This document shows positions 26,901-34,096 of a stretch of 64,000 nucleotides of DNA, in pieces. Position numbers and translations under genes: made by a program. Origin of the DNA: Plantactinospora mayteni (GTDB lineage Bacteria; Actinomycetota; Actinomycetes; Mycobacteriales; Micromonosporaceae). Position 1 is the stretch's first letter. Each line of letters starts with the position of its first letter. The stretch is from contig NZ_BONX01000023.1 of assembly GCF_016862935.1 (NCBI RefSeq), positions 496,001 to 560,000 on the forward strand, written 5' to 3'. The notes below the pieces were generated by a model, which did no database searches, was not told the DNA's origin, and saw nothing but the letters and a program-made list of their open reading frames with translations.

Positions 26901-26977
26901 TTCTCCCAGAGCTCGTCCGGCGAGTCGGCCTCCGGATAGCGGCACGCCATCCCGACGACCGCCACCATGCCGCTCAT
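20999..26977 (-). CDS. pksE: iterative enediyne polyketide synthase PKSE
   Basis: A 1992-residue protein with the domain order found in enediyne PKSs. KS: 1-460, active Cys212 in VDGACASSL, His345 in EGHGTGT, His395 in NIGHTKAA. AT: about 575-880, Ser652 in VGHSLGE. ACP: about 935-1015, phosphopantetheine Ser974 in LHLNSI. KR: about 1215-1440, GGGKGIG at 1224-1230, Tyr1366 and Asn1370. DH: about 1480-1690, His1496 and Asp1664. Integral phosphopantetheinyl transferase: about 1750-1940, DIE at 1835-1837 and WTAAECLTK at 1878-1886. All active sites appear intact. It builds the linear polyene from malonyl-CoA. The last 55 residues are an odd repeat tail. It follows unbV and unbU in one operon, the tiny ORF 26974-27048 lying between. 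Confidence 0.97.
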   Translation of the reverse strand: MSGMVAVVGMACRYPEADSPDELWENVLTQRRSFRRIPRERLSLADYHSADPGTPDAIYAEYAAVLEDYEFDRVRFRISGGTYRSADLTHWLALDVADAALADAGYGERLAFERSRTAVVVGNTLTGEFSRASVLRLRWPYVRRQVSHALGRHGWDDEARRTFLDELERDFKAPFPEFGEESLSGSLSNTIAGRICNTFDFGGGGYTVDGACASSLLAVTTACEALGRGDVDFALAGGVDLSLDPFELVGFAKTRALATDLMRVYDERSAGFWPGEGCGMVALARYEDALERGARIYGVIRGWGISSDGRGGITRPEQRGQSLALARAYARAGYPVTSVPLFEGHGTGTAVGDATELATIGDACRAGGGRPTPAVIGSIKANIGHTKAAAGVAALIKALLAVDRQVLPPATGCERPHPELTRPDAVLRVLPEARPWPVEQPLRASVSAMGFGGINTHLTLEGTRAVRRRDVTARERSLSATAQDLELFPFAGADRAELLRQVEALRDVAAELSFGQLGDLGVELAGSVEPDQPVRAAVLAATPAQLAGRLEALAAALRGDATADGTDVLLGEGAGRPRIGFLFSGQGSPTYLDGGALARRFPAVAEIVAGLEGGPDLRHTAIAQPAIVASSVAGAAVLAALGIEADIAVGHSLGELTALHWAGVLGVHDVVQLARARGQAMADCPGEPGIMVDLATDPATARELVAGVAATIAAYNAPERTVVSGPAVAVEQAVARARQRGIGATPVRVSHAFHSPMMEPAGQALCQRLKELDLSRPRRTVVSTVTGAVLEPGTDLTELLVRQLTEPVRFTDALRAAGPLDLLVEVGPGRLLGTLAAASGRSALATDAAGPQLAPLLRVVAAAFVAGAPVQLSALAAGRTPGRKPALRPRRFLGNPCEQAPDQDAGAGPGLPRSRPGTDVPAEPATAGVDAEVAASGRTDPLGVLRKLVAARAELPMEAVTAPSRLLTDLHLNSITVAQIATDAAGLLGVRPLLDPTQFADATLSQLAAVLADSEPDDGADGAIVAGVAPWIRVFEPVWKPAARPGTDRVPTRWRVMADEDDRWATAMRTAFGADGAERTAGAEGTVGAEGDPAATARGLAVLVGPGRNAATARLLVAVAHEALDAGRCDRIAVVHRAGAAGFVKTLSLELPGLPVRLVELPDGEPADLPELLHAARLEAETGAGFAELRLPALTRREVPRLRAVRPRPADPYLGRDDVLLVTGGGKGIGAECALALAGSSGARVALLGRSAADDPQVAATVARFRAAGHTVEYVQADAGVAEAVRAAVARVRDKLGEPTAVLHSAGVNEPARLADVTPETVDRTVRPKSAGLAHLLAELDPGRLRLLLAFGSIIGAGGMPGEAHYALANDWLRLDVEEAARRLPHCRCRVVEWSVWSGAGMGERLGLLQSMLRRGVSPIGLDEGVALCRDIVDDPELPVSVVVTGRYGQLPTLPLDGGDLPLLRFLDKPLIWYPGVELVAETTLSLATDRYLADHSLAGVPLVPAVLGLEAMAQAAGALFGRPVTAISDVELPRPITVPVDGGRVIRLAALREGDVVRLAVRSDETSYGVDHFRAVCRFDEPTGDVFPEAATLLPNTPTAEGELPDGLYGGLLFHGPRFRRVRHYPELRARRAVAEIAVDDDADWFGAYLSSTLLLGDFGARDAFLHAAQASVPHRRVLPRSIGRIDLVARPRTGPARVVAVERYSDRTTLRFDLAVLDERGRPYEVWRDLELRAVEPLPVPDRWPPALAVPYLERRLGELGLPVSGLALHRDDAGQARRGRSAAALASLLGPAAVLRYRPDGRPEVDGDGEVSTAHGSGFTLAVHAAGPVAADIEPVESRDRDTWRGMLGDERLGLADELARQGPGGFDEAATRVWTAAECLTKAGAGGGPVPLVREHAEADGWVVLRAGRWRVATVVTRLDGVAAPLGLAVSTDAALPDAVLPDAVVPDAALPDAVLPDAALPGALLPDAALPDGGQVGVEESRPDIRP
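21044..21169 (-). repeat. LPDAx-encoding 15-bp repeats at the 3' end of pksE
   Basis: Residues about 1937-1978 of PKSE are about eight copies of a pentapeptide of the form [LV]PDA[AV] (one copy reads LPGAL). At DNA level this is a degenerate 15-bp tandem array of GTCGGGCAAC/GTCGGGTAAC-like units. It lies beyond the last recognisable phosphopantetheinyl transferase motif. Confidence 0.85.
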
Positions 26978-27048
26978 GTCGGCACTCCGCTTCGCTCCGT
27001 GCCGTCATGAGGCACCACCGCCCTGCGCCAACTGATTCGCTCGCTCAT
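26974..27048 (-). CDS. 24-codon ORF tiled between unbU and pksE
   Basis: ATG at 27048 overlaps the unbU stop as ATGA, and the TGA at 26974-26976 overlaps the pksE ATG as ATGA. The predicted peptide is MSERISWRRAVVPHDGTERS plus GVPT. It has no recognisable family, and its own ribosome site would lie within unbU. Such exact tiling suggests ribosomes can pass from unbU to pksE, but it could also be an accident of the spacer. Confidence 0.35.
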   Translation of the reverse strand: MSERISWRRAVVPHDGTERSGVPT

Positions 27049-28058
27049 ACCACGGCCGCCTTCCGGTTGGGCAGCCCCGTAGCTGCGGATACCGGCGGAC
27101 GGTCGTCCGGGGCGGGCACGCCGGGCTCGGGTGGAGCCGGCGGTGGGGGCTCCGCTCCGGTGGAGCGTTTGGTCAGCGCGGCGTACCAGAGCCAGCCGCC
27201 CCGGATCGCGCAGACCGCGGTGAGCGCGAAGAAGATGCCGTACGAGATGTGTGCCAGCATGAAGCCGGCGTAGGCGGCTGCCGTCGCGAGCCCGAACACG
27301 ACCTGGTTGCGTGACGAGGTCGGCGTCGTACCGGGGTCGGTGATCATGTAGTTGGTGAACAGGATGAACGCCACCCCGGTCATCGGGGCCAGGGCGGCCA
27401 GGATCAGCGTGTCGGTGAAGAGTCCACGCAGCACCGCCTGAGCGGCGAAGCCGAGCACCCAGGCGGCGATCAGCGGCCACTTGCCGGTGAGCTGGGTGTT
27501 GAGCATGAGGCCGCCGGCCAGCAGCGCCAGCGGGATGATCCAGTCCAGGGCGTTCGAGGTGTTCGCGGTGAAGTGGTACGGCATCGCGATGCCGGTCGAC
27601 GGATACATCACCAGTACCGCCGAGATGCCGACGTTGGACGGGTTGAGCACGTGCCGGAGGCGTCCGTTCACCGGCGCCCGTACCAGGTATTTGGCGCTGA
27701 CCGCGATCACGGTGGCCAGTACGAAGGGCCACAGCCGGCTGCCCGGGTAGATCAGCAGGCCGATCGCCAGCGCGGCGATGTGCGCCGGTAGCAGGAAGTT
27801 GACCAGTTCCCGCCGGCCGCCGAGGAACGCCGGTCGGCGTCCCTGTGACCAGGCCTCCACCCATTCCAGCGCCATCGAGACGCCGTACGCGGTCGCCAGG
27901 GTCACCAGCGGGGTGATCCACGGCGATTCCAGGCCGAGCCAGACGTGGCCCAGCAGGGTGAAGATCGAGATCGTCAACGCGAAGCGTCTGAGCGCGGCGA
28001 TGCGCTTGTCGACGGGTTGTTTCCCCACGGTGATCACTCCCCCAGAAGGATCGTCCAT
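27045..28058 (-). CDS. unbU: enediyne biosynthesis membrane protein UnbU/E5
   Basis: 337 residues with about eight helices, placed as expected between unbV and pksE. Family-like blocks include VSMALEWVEAW, LVNFLLPAHIAALAIGLLIYP, LRHVLNPSNVGISAVLVMYPS, MPYHFTANTSNALDWIIPLALL and FILFTNYMITDPGTTPTSSRNQVVFGLATAAAYAGFM. UnbU (E5) accompanies nearly all enediyne PKSs; its activity is unknown, and its resemblance to NQR/RNF-type membrane subunits (NPSN and TDP motifs) hints at electron transfer. The ATG at 28058 overlaps unbV by 25 bases; a GTG at 28037, overlapping the unbV stop as GTGA, is an equally reasonable start. Confidence 0.92.
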   Translation of the reverse strand: MDDPSGGVITVGKQPVDKRIAALRRFALTISIFTLLGHVWLGLESPWITPLVTLATAYGVSMALEWVEAWSQGRRPAFLGGRRELVNFLLPAHIAALAIGLLIYPGSRLWPFVLATVIAVSAKYLVRAPVNGRLRHVLNPSNVGISAVLVMYPSTGIAMPYHFTANTSNALDWIIPLALLAGGLMLNTQLTGKWPLIAAWVLGFAAQAVLRGLFTDTLILAALAPMTGVAFILFTNYMITDPGTTPTSSRNQVVFGLATAAAYAGFMLAHISYGIFFALTAVCAIRGGWLWYAALTKRSTGAEPPPPAPPEPGVPAPDDRPPVSAATGLPNRKAAVV

Positions 28059-29974
28059 CGGCCCGGGCTCACCGTGACGTCACGGTGATGAAGCTGCCCC
28101 TGCCGGTCCCTCCAGTCGAGCCGCACCGTGAGTTGCCGGTCCCCGGGCAGGTCGCCGAGGCCGAAGTGCAGTTCCGGGCTCCGTACGCTGGAGTGGCCGT
28201 TGCCCCCGTCGACCTGGCCGACCATCCGCTGGCCGTCCGGCAGGAGCACGGTCGCCGTGGCGCCGATCGCCGGCGACCCCCGCACGGTGTTGCTCCCGGC
28301 TCCGGTGGTCGCCGTGGTGGGACCTGCGGGCGCACCCGCAGGAGGCAGCAGTAGTTTCAGGTTCAGGCTGGTGTCGCCGCTCTGGCCCCGGTTGACGAAG
28401 AGGTAGGAGTCCTCCCACTGCCGGGCCACGGCGAAGTCGAGTCGCCCGTCCCCGTTCACGTCGGCGGTCGCGACACCCCGGCTGGTGGTCTCGCCGCCGA
28501 GCCCGACCAGATCGCTGATGCTCCCCCACCGACCGTCGGTACCCCGGACGAAGAACGCGTCCTCGTCGCGGCCGGCGAGTTCCCAGCCCGGTGTGTGCCG
28601 CATCCAGGTCGGCAGGTGGTGCAGGACCTCGTCGTTGGCCATGGCCAGTTCGGCCACCTGTGGCCAGAGGTTGTGCTCGCCCTTGGTGAAGCCGGTGGTC
28701 TGGACCAGTTCGGGGGTGCCGTCGTTGTCGAAGTCGCCGAACTTGGCGTCCCAGCCCCAGCCGGAGCGGGCCAGCCCGAACTCCTCGCTGCGGTCCTCGA
28801 ACGGGGCCGTCCCGGCGTTCATGTCGCCCACCCGGCCCGTGTTGCGCCAGGCGAAATGGCTTTCCATCAGGCCGAACTCGCTGGTGATGTTGCTGACGAA
28901 CATGTCGGTGTGCCCGTCGCCGTCCATGTCGGCGAAGTCGATCGACATGCCCTTGAACGAGTCCTGGCCGAGCGCCTTGGACCGCGGGGTGGTCGCACCG
29001 CGCTCGCCGAGCAGCGGTTCGAGCCGGATCGCCCCGGGTGTCGAGCGGTTGAGATAGAACCGGTCCGGGCCGAAGTCGTTGGCGAAGTACAGCTCCGGCA
29101 GCAGGTCGCCGTTGAAGTCGTACGCCCCGATGGCCAGGGTCCAGGCCCGCTCCGCGTCCCTCGGCAGTACGCCCGGGACGTCGACGAACCGGACCGACCC
29201 CGGGTCGGAACCGCCGGGCCCGCCGAGCAGGAACCGCTTGGTCCCGCCGTTGTAGGCGCGGGACATCGAGTCCTGCATCTGCATCAGCGGGTCGTCGGTG
29301 GCCCGGGGGTCGAGCAGACGTGCCCCGTCCGGGAAGTAGTTGCCGACGACGAGGTCGAGGTGGCCGTCGCCGTCCACGTCCGTGCTGAGGATCGAGTCGG
29401 TGTACCAGCGCTCGACCGTCGGCATGACCTCCTGCCGGACGTACGCGCCGGGGCCTGTCGTGGGGTCGGCGGTGCGCAGGAACAGCACCGGGGTCCGGCC
29501 CCAGTAGTAGGTGACCAGGTCGAGCCGGCCGTCGCCGTTGAAGTCGCCGGGCAGGCAACCCATCGGGGCGGTGGCCACCGGGTCGTACGGCAGCGGCGCC
29601 GGATCGAGGACGAAGGAGGCGTACCGGGAGCCGCCCGCGACCGGGGCGACGGTGATCGTGTCGGTGCGCGGGTCGACGAGGCACTGGTCGTCGGGGAGCC
29701 CGTTGCCGTCGACGTCGCCGAGGGCGACCGCCGCGCCGAGCGCCGAGATCCAGGTCGAGATGTGCGCCACCCCGGGCGAGACCTGACGCCGCTCCTGCTC
29801 GCCACGGACGGCCAGCGAGGTCAGGTGCTGCCGGTCGAACGCGTAACGGCGGCGCAGTTCCTCGGTCTCGGGGAGCGCGGGCTCGGGAAGTCGGGTGGCG
29901 ACGGTGGCTGTCACGATTACCGCCACCGCCAACCCCTGGGCAGCGAATTTGCGCAGTCTTCGGCCAATGAACAT
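28034..29974 (-). CDS. unbV: enediyne biosynthesis protein UnbV/E4 (FG-GAP/ASPIC repeats)
   Basis: 646 residues. The ATG at 29974 has AGAGGA eight bases upstream; the frame is open beyond it. An N-terminal hydrophobic segment (FAAQGLAVAVIVTATVAT) is a signal or anchor, so the protein probably acts outside or at the membrane. FG-GAP-type calcium-binding repeats follow: DVDGNGLPDDQ, DFNGDGRLDLV, DVDGDGHLDLVV, DFNGDLLPELY, DMDGDGHTDMFV, DFDNDGTPELV and DVNGDGRLDFA, forming a beta-propeller. The C-terminus carries the ASPIC/UnbV-like block (GSPAIGATATVLLPDGQRMVGQVDGGNGHSSVRSPELHFGLG). UnbV is a core-cassette member of unknown biochemical role. Confidence 0.92.
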   Translation of the reverse strand: MFIGRRLRKFAAQGLAVAVIVTATVATRLPEPALPETEELRRRYAFDRQHLTSLAVRGEQERRQVSPGVAHISTWISALGAAVALGDVDGNGLPDDQCLVDPRTDTITVAPVAGGSRYASFVLDPAPLPYDPVATAPMGCLPGDFNGDGRLDLVTYYWGRTPVLFLRTADPTTGPGAYVRQEVMPTVERWYTDSILSTDVDGDGHLDLVVGNYFPDGARLLDPRATDDPLMQMQDSMSRAYNGGTKRFLLGGPGGSDPGSVRFVDVPGVLPRDAERAWTLAIGAYDFNGDLLPELYFANDFGPDRFYLNRSTPGAIRLEPLLGERGATTPRSKALGQDSFKGMSIDFADMDGDGHTDMFVSNITSEFGLMESHFAWRNTGRVGDMNAGTAPFEDRSEEFGLARSGWGWDAKFGDFDNDGTPELVQTTGFTKGEHNLWPQVAELAMANDEVLHHLPTWMRHTPGWELAGRDEDAFFVRGTDGRWGSISDLVGLGGETTSRGVATADVNGDGRLDFAVARQWEDSYLFVNRGQSGDTSLNLKLLLPPAGAPAGPTTATTGAGSNTVRGSPAIGATATVLLPDGQRMVGQVDGGNGHSSVRSPELHFGLGDLPGDRQLTVRLDWRDRQGQLHHRDVTVSPGRWTILLGE

Positions 29975-30176
29975 GCAGCGAGTCCTCTCAGCTACATTTT
30001 TCTGCCGACCTTCATCATCTTCTATGCCGCGCAGAGGTGTCAACCGGACGTAGCCACGAATTCACTTCAGCAATATTCGCGGCATCACCGCGACCCCTTG
30101 CGGCGATATAGGCCGTGACCACTGCGTTAATCGCGGTAGGCTACTTTGTAGACCAGACGAATCGGAGTAAACTATC
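29975..30176. promoter_or_regulatory. divergent promoter region between unbV-unbU-pksE and the E10 thioesterase
   Basis: A 202-base spacer with clearly lower GC content. On the minus strand TTGACA (30044-30039) is a good -35, though the matching -10 about 17 bases on is weak. On the plus strand the stretch TTAATC to GTAGAC near 30127-30153 is a possible weak promoter. As the only visible spacer serving both core operons it is the natural place for pathway control. Confidence 0.5.
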
Positions 30177-30671
30177 ATGATCAACTCCGCGGACCGGATG
30201 GCGGCCGACCGGTTGGAGCGTCGGCCCGCATTTGAGTACCGGCACGTGGTTTCGCTCGAAGAAACGAATGTCACGGGGAACGTATACTTTGCCAACTATC
30301 TCCGCTGGCAGGGTCAGTGCCGGGAGATGTTCCTGCGGGCCCACGCCCCCGAGGTGTTCCAGGCCGTGGACGGGCGGGCCACCATCGTCACCACCCGCTG
30401 CTCCTGCGAGTACTTCGCCGAGCTCTTCGCCTTCGACGAGGTGGTGCTCCGGATGCGGGCGGGTGAGCTGGTGCAGAACCGGATCACGCTGCTCTTCGAC
30501 TACCTGCGCCAGCAGGACGGCCGGGAGGAGCTGGTCGCCCGGGGCGAGCAGCAGCTGGCCTGGATGGTCCGGGACGGCGAGCGCTTCCGGCCCGACCGGG
30601 TACCCCCGTCCCTGGTCGCCGCGATCGAGACCTTCATCAGCACCGCCACCGGCGCCGCCCCACGCGGATAA
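30177..30671 (+). CDS. enediyne hot-dog thioesterase, E10 type (CalE7/SgcE10/DynE7-like)
   Basis: 164 residues from an ATG with CGGAG nine bases upstream. The family hallmark is complete: EYRHVVSLEETNVTGNVYFANYLRWQ contains the conserved Glu-Glu-Thr-Asn and Asn-Val-Tyr-Phe-Ala-Asn-Tyr blocks, followed by GQCREMFLRAHAPEV and TTRCSCEYFAELFAFDEVVLRMR. These hot-dog-fold enzymes release the polyene chain from the ACP of the enediyne PKS. It is transcribed away from unbV, sharing its promoter region. A hairpin lies 12 bases after its stop. Confidence 0.94.
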   Translation: MINSADRMAADRLERRPAFEYRHVVSLEETNVTGNVYFANYLRWQGQCREMFLRAHAPEVFQAVDGRATIVTTRCSCEYFAELFAFDEVVLRMRAGELVQNRITLLFDYLRQQDGREELVARGEQQLAWMVRDGERFRPDRVPPSLVAAIETFISTATGAAPRG

Positions 30672-30682
30672 CCGGGGCGGCG

Positions 30683-30708
30683 CCCGGCTCCTCGACCAGG
30701 AGCCCGGG
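30683..30708 (+). terminator. hairpin after the thioesterase gene
   Basis: CCCGGCTCCT (30683-30692) pairs with AGGAGCCCGGG (30698-30708), loop CGACC, one bulged C. It lies just beyond the thioesterase stop. There is no T-tract, as is common in high-GC actinobacteria. The rest of the 264-base convergent gap up to 30935 holds nothing else I can support. Confidence 0.5.
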
Positions 30709-30935
30709 GCGATGTACCCGGAACCGACCGCCGTGGCTCGGGCCCGGCACGCCGGGCCGGCGGCGTCGCGGCGGCGGGGCCGAGAACGGGAGGCCCGGCC
30801 GTGCACGGTCGAGGCTCCGACCAGCCGGCTGCCCGGCCCAGGTCGACCCGGGCCGGGTTCCGGTCCGGCGCGGGTGTGCGGCGGCGGTCCCGAAGCCGAT
30901 CCGCGCGTCATGTCGCCACTACCCGCCGTGGCCGG

Positions 30936-32444
30936 TCATCGCACCTTCCGATCCCAGTCGTGCAAATACATAAAGCGGTTGGCCGACTGTTCCGGGAGTG
31001 CGGGCAGCAGCAGATCGGTACGCGCCGCGTCGATGACCACGGGGTGGAACAGAAATATCTGCGGGGCGTCGCGGACAATCCGCTCCAATGCGGTGTGGAT
31101 CAACTTGCGCCGGGCGCCGGGGTCGATTTCCGACTGACTGGCGCCGAGAAGATCGTCCGCCTCTCGATCACGATAGGCGAATCGATTCCACCCCTTCGGG
31201 GTCAACATCTCCGAATGGTAGAGAGCATGCAGGAAAGCCGGATCGGGGTTCGGTACCAGCGCCAGCAGTACCGCCTCGAACCTGCGCGGTCGGACGTATT
31301 CCCGCAACAGTTCCGCCATCGGATGGGTGCTGACCCGTACGGCGATGCCGAGCCGCCGGAGGTCGTCGGCGATCCGCCCCGCCGCCCGCTCCTTGACCCG
31401 GTCACCGGCGACCGTACGGAGGGTGAACGCGAACCCCCGCCCGTCGGCGTCCCGCCGGACGCCGTCGTCACCCACCCGCCAGCCCGCCGCGTCCAGCAGG
31501 GCCGACGCGCGTACCCGGTCGTGCCGGTAGCTCGGGAGGTCCGGGTGGTACCACGGGCTGCCGGGCGCGATCGGGCCGTCGGCGACCCGGCCCTCTCCAC
31601 CCAGCACCTCGCGGACCAGCCCGTCCCGGTCGATCGCGTGGCCGATCGCCTGCCGGACCCGTACGTCGCCGAACTGCCAGCTCTCCAGGTGGAAGCCGAG
31701 GTAGCTGAAACTCGCGTCGGTCGAGCGGACCAGCCGCACCTCCGGCAGGTCCCGTACGCCGTCGACCAGCTCCGGCGGCACTCCGGGCACGTAGTCGGCC
31801 TCGCCGAACGCCAGCGCCCGCAGCGCGGACTCGATGTCGGGAACCCGGCGCCACTCCACCTCGTCCATCGGCGGCCGGCCCAGGTGGTAGTCGCGCTGCG
31901 CGGCCAGTACCACCCGATCGGCAGTACGCCCGGCGAACCGGAACGCGGCCGAGCCGACCGGCGAGTCGTTGGCCGGATGCCCGGCCAGCGGCCGGCCGGC
32001 GAAGACGTGCCGGGCGACGACCGGTCGCCAGGCCAGGGCCGCCAGCAGCGGGGCGAACGGCTCCGGCAGCCGGACCCGCAGCACGTGCGGTTCCGGCGCC
32101 TCGAACCGCAGCGGCTCGCCGCCGACCAGGAACTCGGCCCGCCGCGCGCTGCCGCTGGCCGGGTCCAGGATCGACTCGAAGGTGAACACGGCGTCGTCGG
32201 CGGTGACCGGGTGCCCGTCGTGCCACCGCGCCGCCGGCCGGAGGAAGAAGTCCCAGACCAGCCCGTCGGGGCTGGCCGTCCAGTGGGTCACCAGCCGGCC
32301 GGGCACGTAACGCTGGTGCTCGTCGGTGAGCACCAGGTGGTCGAAGACGCGGTTCAGCACCTCACCGGTGGCCAGGTCCGCGTAGAGCAGCGGGTTGAGC
32401 ACCGTGACGTCACTGGTGCGGGCGATGACCACGCGGCGGGTCAC
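30936..32444 (-). CDS. family 5 extracellular-solute-binding-like protein without signal peptide (copy 2)
   Basis: 502 residues of SBP_bac_5 fold: VLNPLLYADLATGEVLNRVFDHLVLTDE, DGLVWDFFLRPAARWHDGHPVTADDAVFTFESI, DVRVRQAIGHAIDRDGLVREVL, and ASALLDAAGWRVGDDGVRRDADG. The start is a GTG overlapping the preceding gene as GTGA. The N-terminus (MTRRVVIARTSDVTVLN) runs straight into the domain with no signal peptide or lipobox, so a cytoplasmic location is predicted. No permease or ATPase gene of an oligopeptide transporter is nearby. Such a protein might bind a peptide-like or large ligand inside the cell, for example the enediyne or an intermediate. Confidence 0.86.
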   Translation of the reverse strand: MTRRVVIARTSDVTVLNPLLYADLATGEVLNRVFDHLVLTDEHQRYVPGRLVTHWTASPDGLVWDFFLRPAARWHDGHPVTADDAVFTFESILDPASGSARRAEFLVGGEPLRFEAPEPHVLRVRLPEPFAPLLAALAWRPVVARHVFAGRPLAGHPANDSPVGSAAFRFAGRTADRVVLAAQRDYHLGRPPMDEVEWRRVPDIESALRALAFGEADYVPGVPPELVDGVRDLPEVRLVRSTDASFSYLGFHLESWQFGDVRVRQAIGHAIDRDGLVREVLGGEGRVADGPIAPGSPWYHPDLPSYRHDRVRASALLDAAGWRVGDDGVRRDADGRGFAFTLRTVAGDRVKERAAGRIADDLRRLGIAVRVSTHPMAELLREYVRPRRFEAVLLALVPNPDPAFLHALYHSEMLTPKGWNRFAYRDREADDLLGASQSEIDPGARRKLIHTALERIVRDAPQIFLFHPVVIDAARTDLLLPALPEQSANRFMYLHDWDRKVR

Positions 32445-34051
32445 GAGTCACCCCAGTACCACTGCCAGGCGTTCCAGGTGACGTAGCAGCCGAAGACCCC
32501 GACCGGGCGGACCCCGCGCAGTGCGCGCTTGTGTGTGGTCCAGGTGCCCGGGAAGACCAGCGGGATCGCGGGCAGCTCCGCCGCCCAGACCTCCTGCTGC
32601 CGCCGCATCAGCGCGTACCGCTGCTCGACGTCCTCGGCCGCGGCGACCAGGTCGAGGAGCCGGTCGTTCTCGGCGGAGCGCCAGCCGCCGACGTTGATGC
32701 CGTACCACTCGCTGTCGTCGGGAATCTTCGAGGAGTGCCACAGCAGGTAGCCGTTGGTCTCCAGCCCCATCGACCAGGCGAACATCGCCAGGTGGGCGAA
32801 CTTGCGGCGACGGATCGCCGGGAACGCCTCGTCCGGCGGCAGGAAGTCGAGTCGCAGCTCGACGCCCACCTCGGCCAGCCGCGCCGCGATCAGCCGCGCC
32901 GCCTCCGGCCGGGCCTGCGAGGCGACCCAACGACCGGAGCCGGTGGCCGGCCGGGTGGTGAGCAGCCGCAACTCCAGCGGCTCCCCGTCGGGCCCTCGGA
33001 GGCGTCCGTCGGGGTCCGGCCGGTAGCCGGCCGAGGCCAGCAGGTCGCGGGCCCGTCCCGCGTCGTACGGCCGGGCCGGTAGGCCGGCGTGGTGTGCCGG
33101 GTGCCGCGCCGGCAGCCAGGACCGGGCCGCCTCGGTCGCCCCGGGATACAGCACGCGGGCCACGGCGTCGACGTCGACGGCGTACCCGAGGGCCTCCCGG
33201 ACCCGCCGATCGGCCAGCACCGGGTCGTCGAGGTTGACGGCGATGTGCTCCCACATCAGCGACGGCGTCTGGCGCACCTCGACGTGCGGGGCGGCCTCGG
33301 CGACCACGGCGGCGTGCTCGGCGGTGAACCCGGTCAGGTCGGTGACGTCGACCGTGCCGGCCACAACCGCGTCCCGCAGCTCCGCCGGGTTCGGGAAGAA
33401 CCGGAAGTCGATCCGGCGCAGCCGTGGTTCGCCCAGCGGATGCGGACCGGCCCGCTCCACCGTGAGCTGTTCGCCGGGCAGCCAACGGGTGAGCCGGTAG
33501 GGGCCGTGGAACACCGGTGACCGGGCGAACCAGTGTTCGCCGCGCAGCTCGGACAGCCCGGCGCCGGCCAGCAGGTGCCGGGGCAGCACGGTGCCCCATT
33601 CCTCGTGGTGGGCGAACGGCTGGTCCGCCCGCCACCGCACGACGAGGGTGAGCGGCTCCTCCGCCGGTACGAACATCTCGTCGATGCTCTCGATGATCAG
33701 GTGGTGCGGGTACGGCGGCGGTGTGTCCCGCAGCAGCTCGTACGTGAACAGCGCGTCGTCAGCCGTCACCGGCCTGCCGTCGTGCCACCGTACGCCGGCG
33801 CGCAGCCGCCAGCGCTGCTCCAGCCGCCCGTCCGGCAGCCGGCGTACCTGTCCGTTGCGCGCCGACGGCAGCTCCTCGGCCAGCTCCGGCCAGGCCCGCC
33901 ACCGGTCGTCGTAGCGGAACAGCTTCAACATGATGGTGCTGAGCACGGCCCAGGACGCGTGGCGCAGGCTGAAGTCCTGCACCAGCATGTCGGGCTCCTC
34001 CCCGAGCCCGACCACCACGGTCTCCGGGTCGATCGCCGGTCCCCCGCCCAT
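32441..34051 (-). CDS. family 5 extracellular-solute-binding-like protein without signal peptide (copy 1)
   Basis: 536 residues. The ATG at 34051 (MGGGPAIDPETVVVGLGEEP) is preceded by GGGGAGGGA; an ATG further upstream is possible. The same fold as its neighbour: RWRLRAGVRWHDGRPVTADDALFTYELL, EHIAVNLDDPVLADRRVREALGYAVDVDAVARVLYPG, and ARDLLASAGYRPDPDGRLRGPDG. The two are paralogues but diverged, so the duplication is old or they were acquired together. Neither carries an export signal. The partner gene starts within its stop codon, implying equal amounts of both proteins. Ligand unknown; export, storage or self-protection are possible roles. Confidence 0.85.
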   Translation of the reverse strand: MGGGPAIDPETVVVGLGEEPDMLVQDFSLRHASWAVLSTIMLKLFRYDDRWRAWPELAEELPSARNGQVRRLPDGRLEQRWRLRAGVRWHDGRPVTADDALFTYELLRDTPPPYPHHLIIESIDEMFVPAEEPLTLVVRWRADQPFAHHEEWGTVLPRHLLAGAGLSELRGEHWFARSPVFHGPYRLTRWLPGEQLTVERAGPHPLGEPRLRRIDFRFFPNPAELRDAVVAGTVDVTDLTGFTAEHAAVVAEAAPHVEVRQTPSLMWEHIAVNLDDPVLADRRVREALGYAVDVDAVARVLYPGATEAARSWLPARHPAHHAGLPARPYDAGRARDLLASAGYRPDPDGRLRGPDGEPLELRLLTTRPATGSGRWVASQARPEAARLIAARLAEVGVELRLDFLPPDEAFPAIRRRKFAHLAMFAWSMGLETNGYLLWHSSKIPDDSEWYGINVGGWRSAENDRLLDLVAAAEDVEQRYALMRRQQEVWAAELPAIPLVFPGTWTTHKRALRGVRPVGVFGCYVTWNAWQWYWGDS

Positions 34052-34096
34052 CCCGTCCCTCCCCCTCGCCCGACCGCACGGCACTGCCGACGGCGG

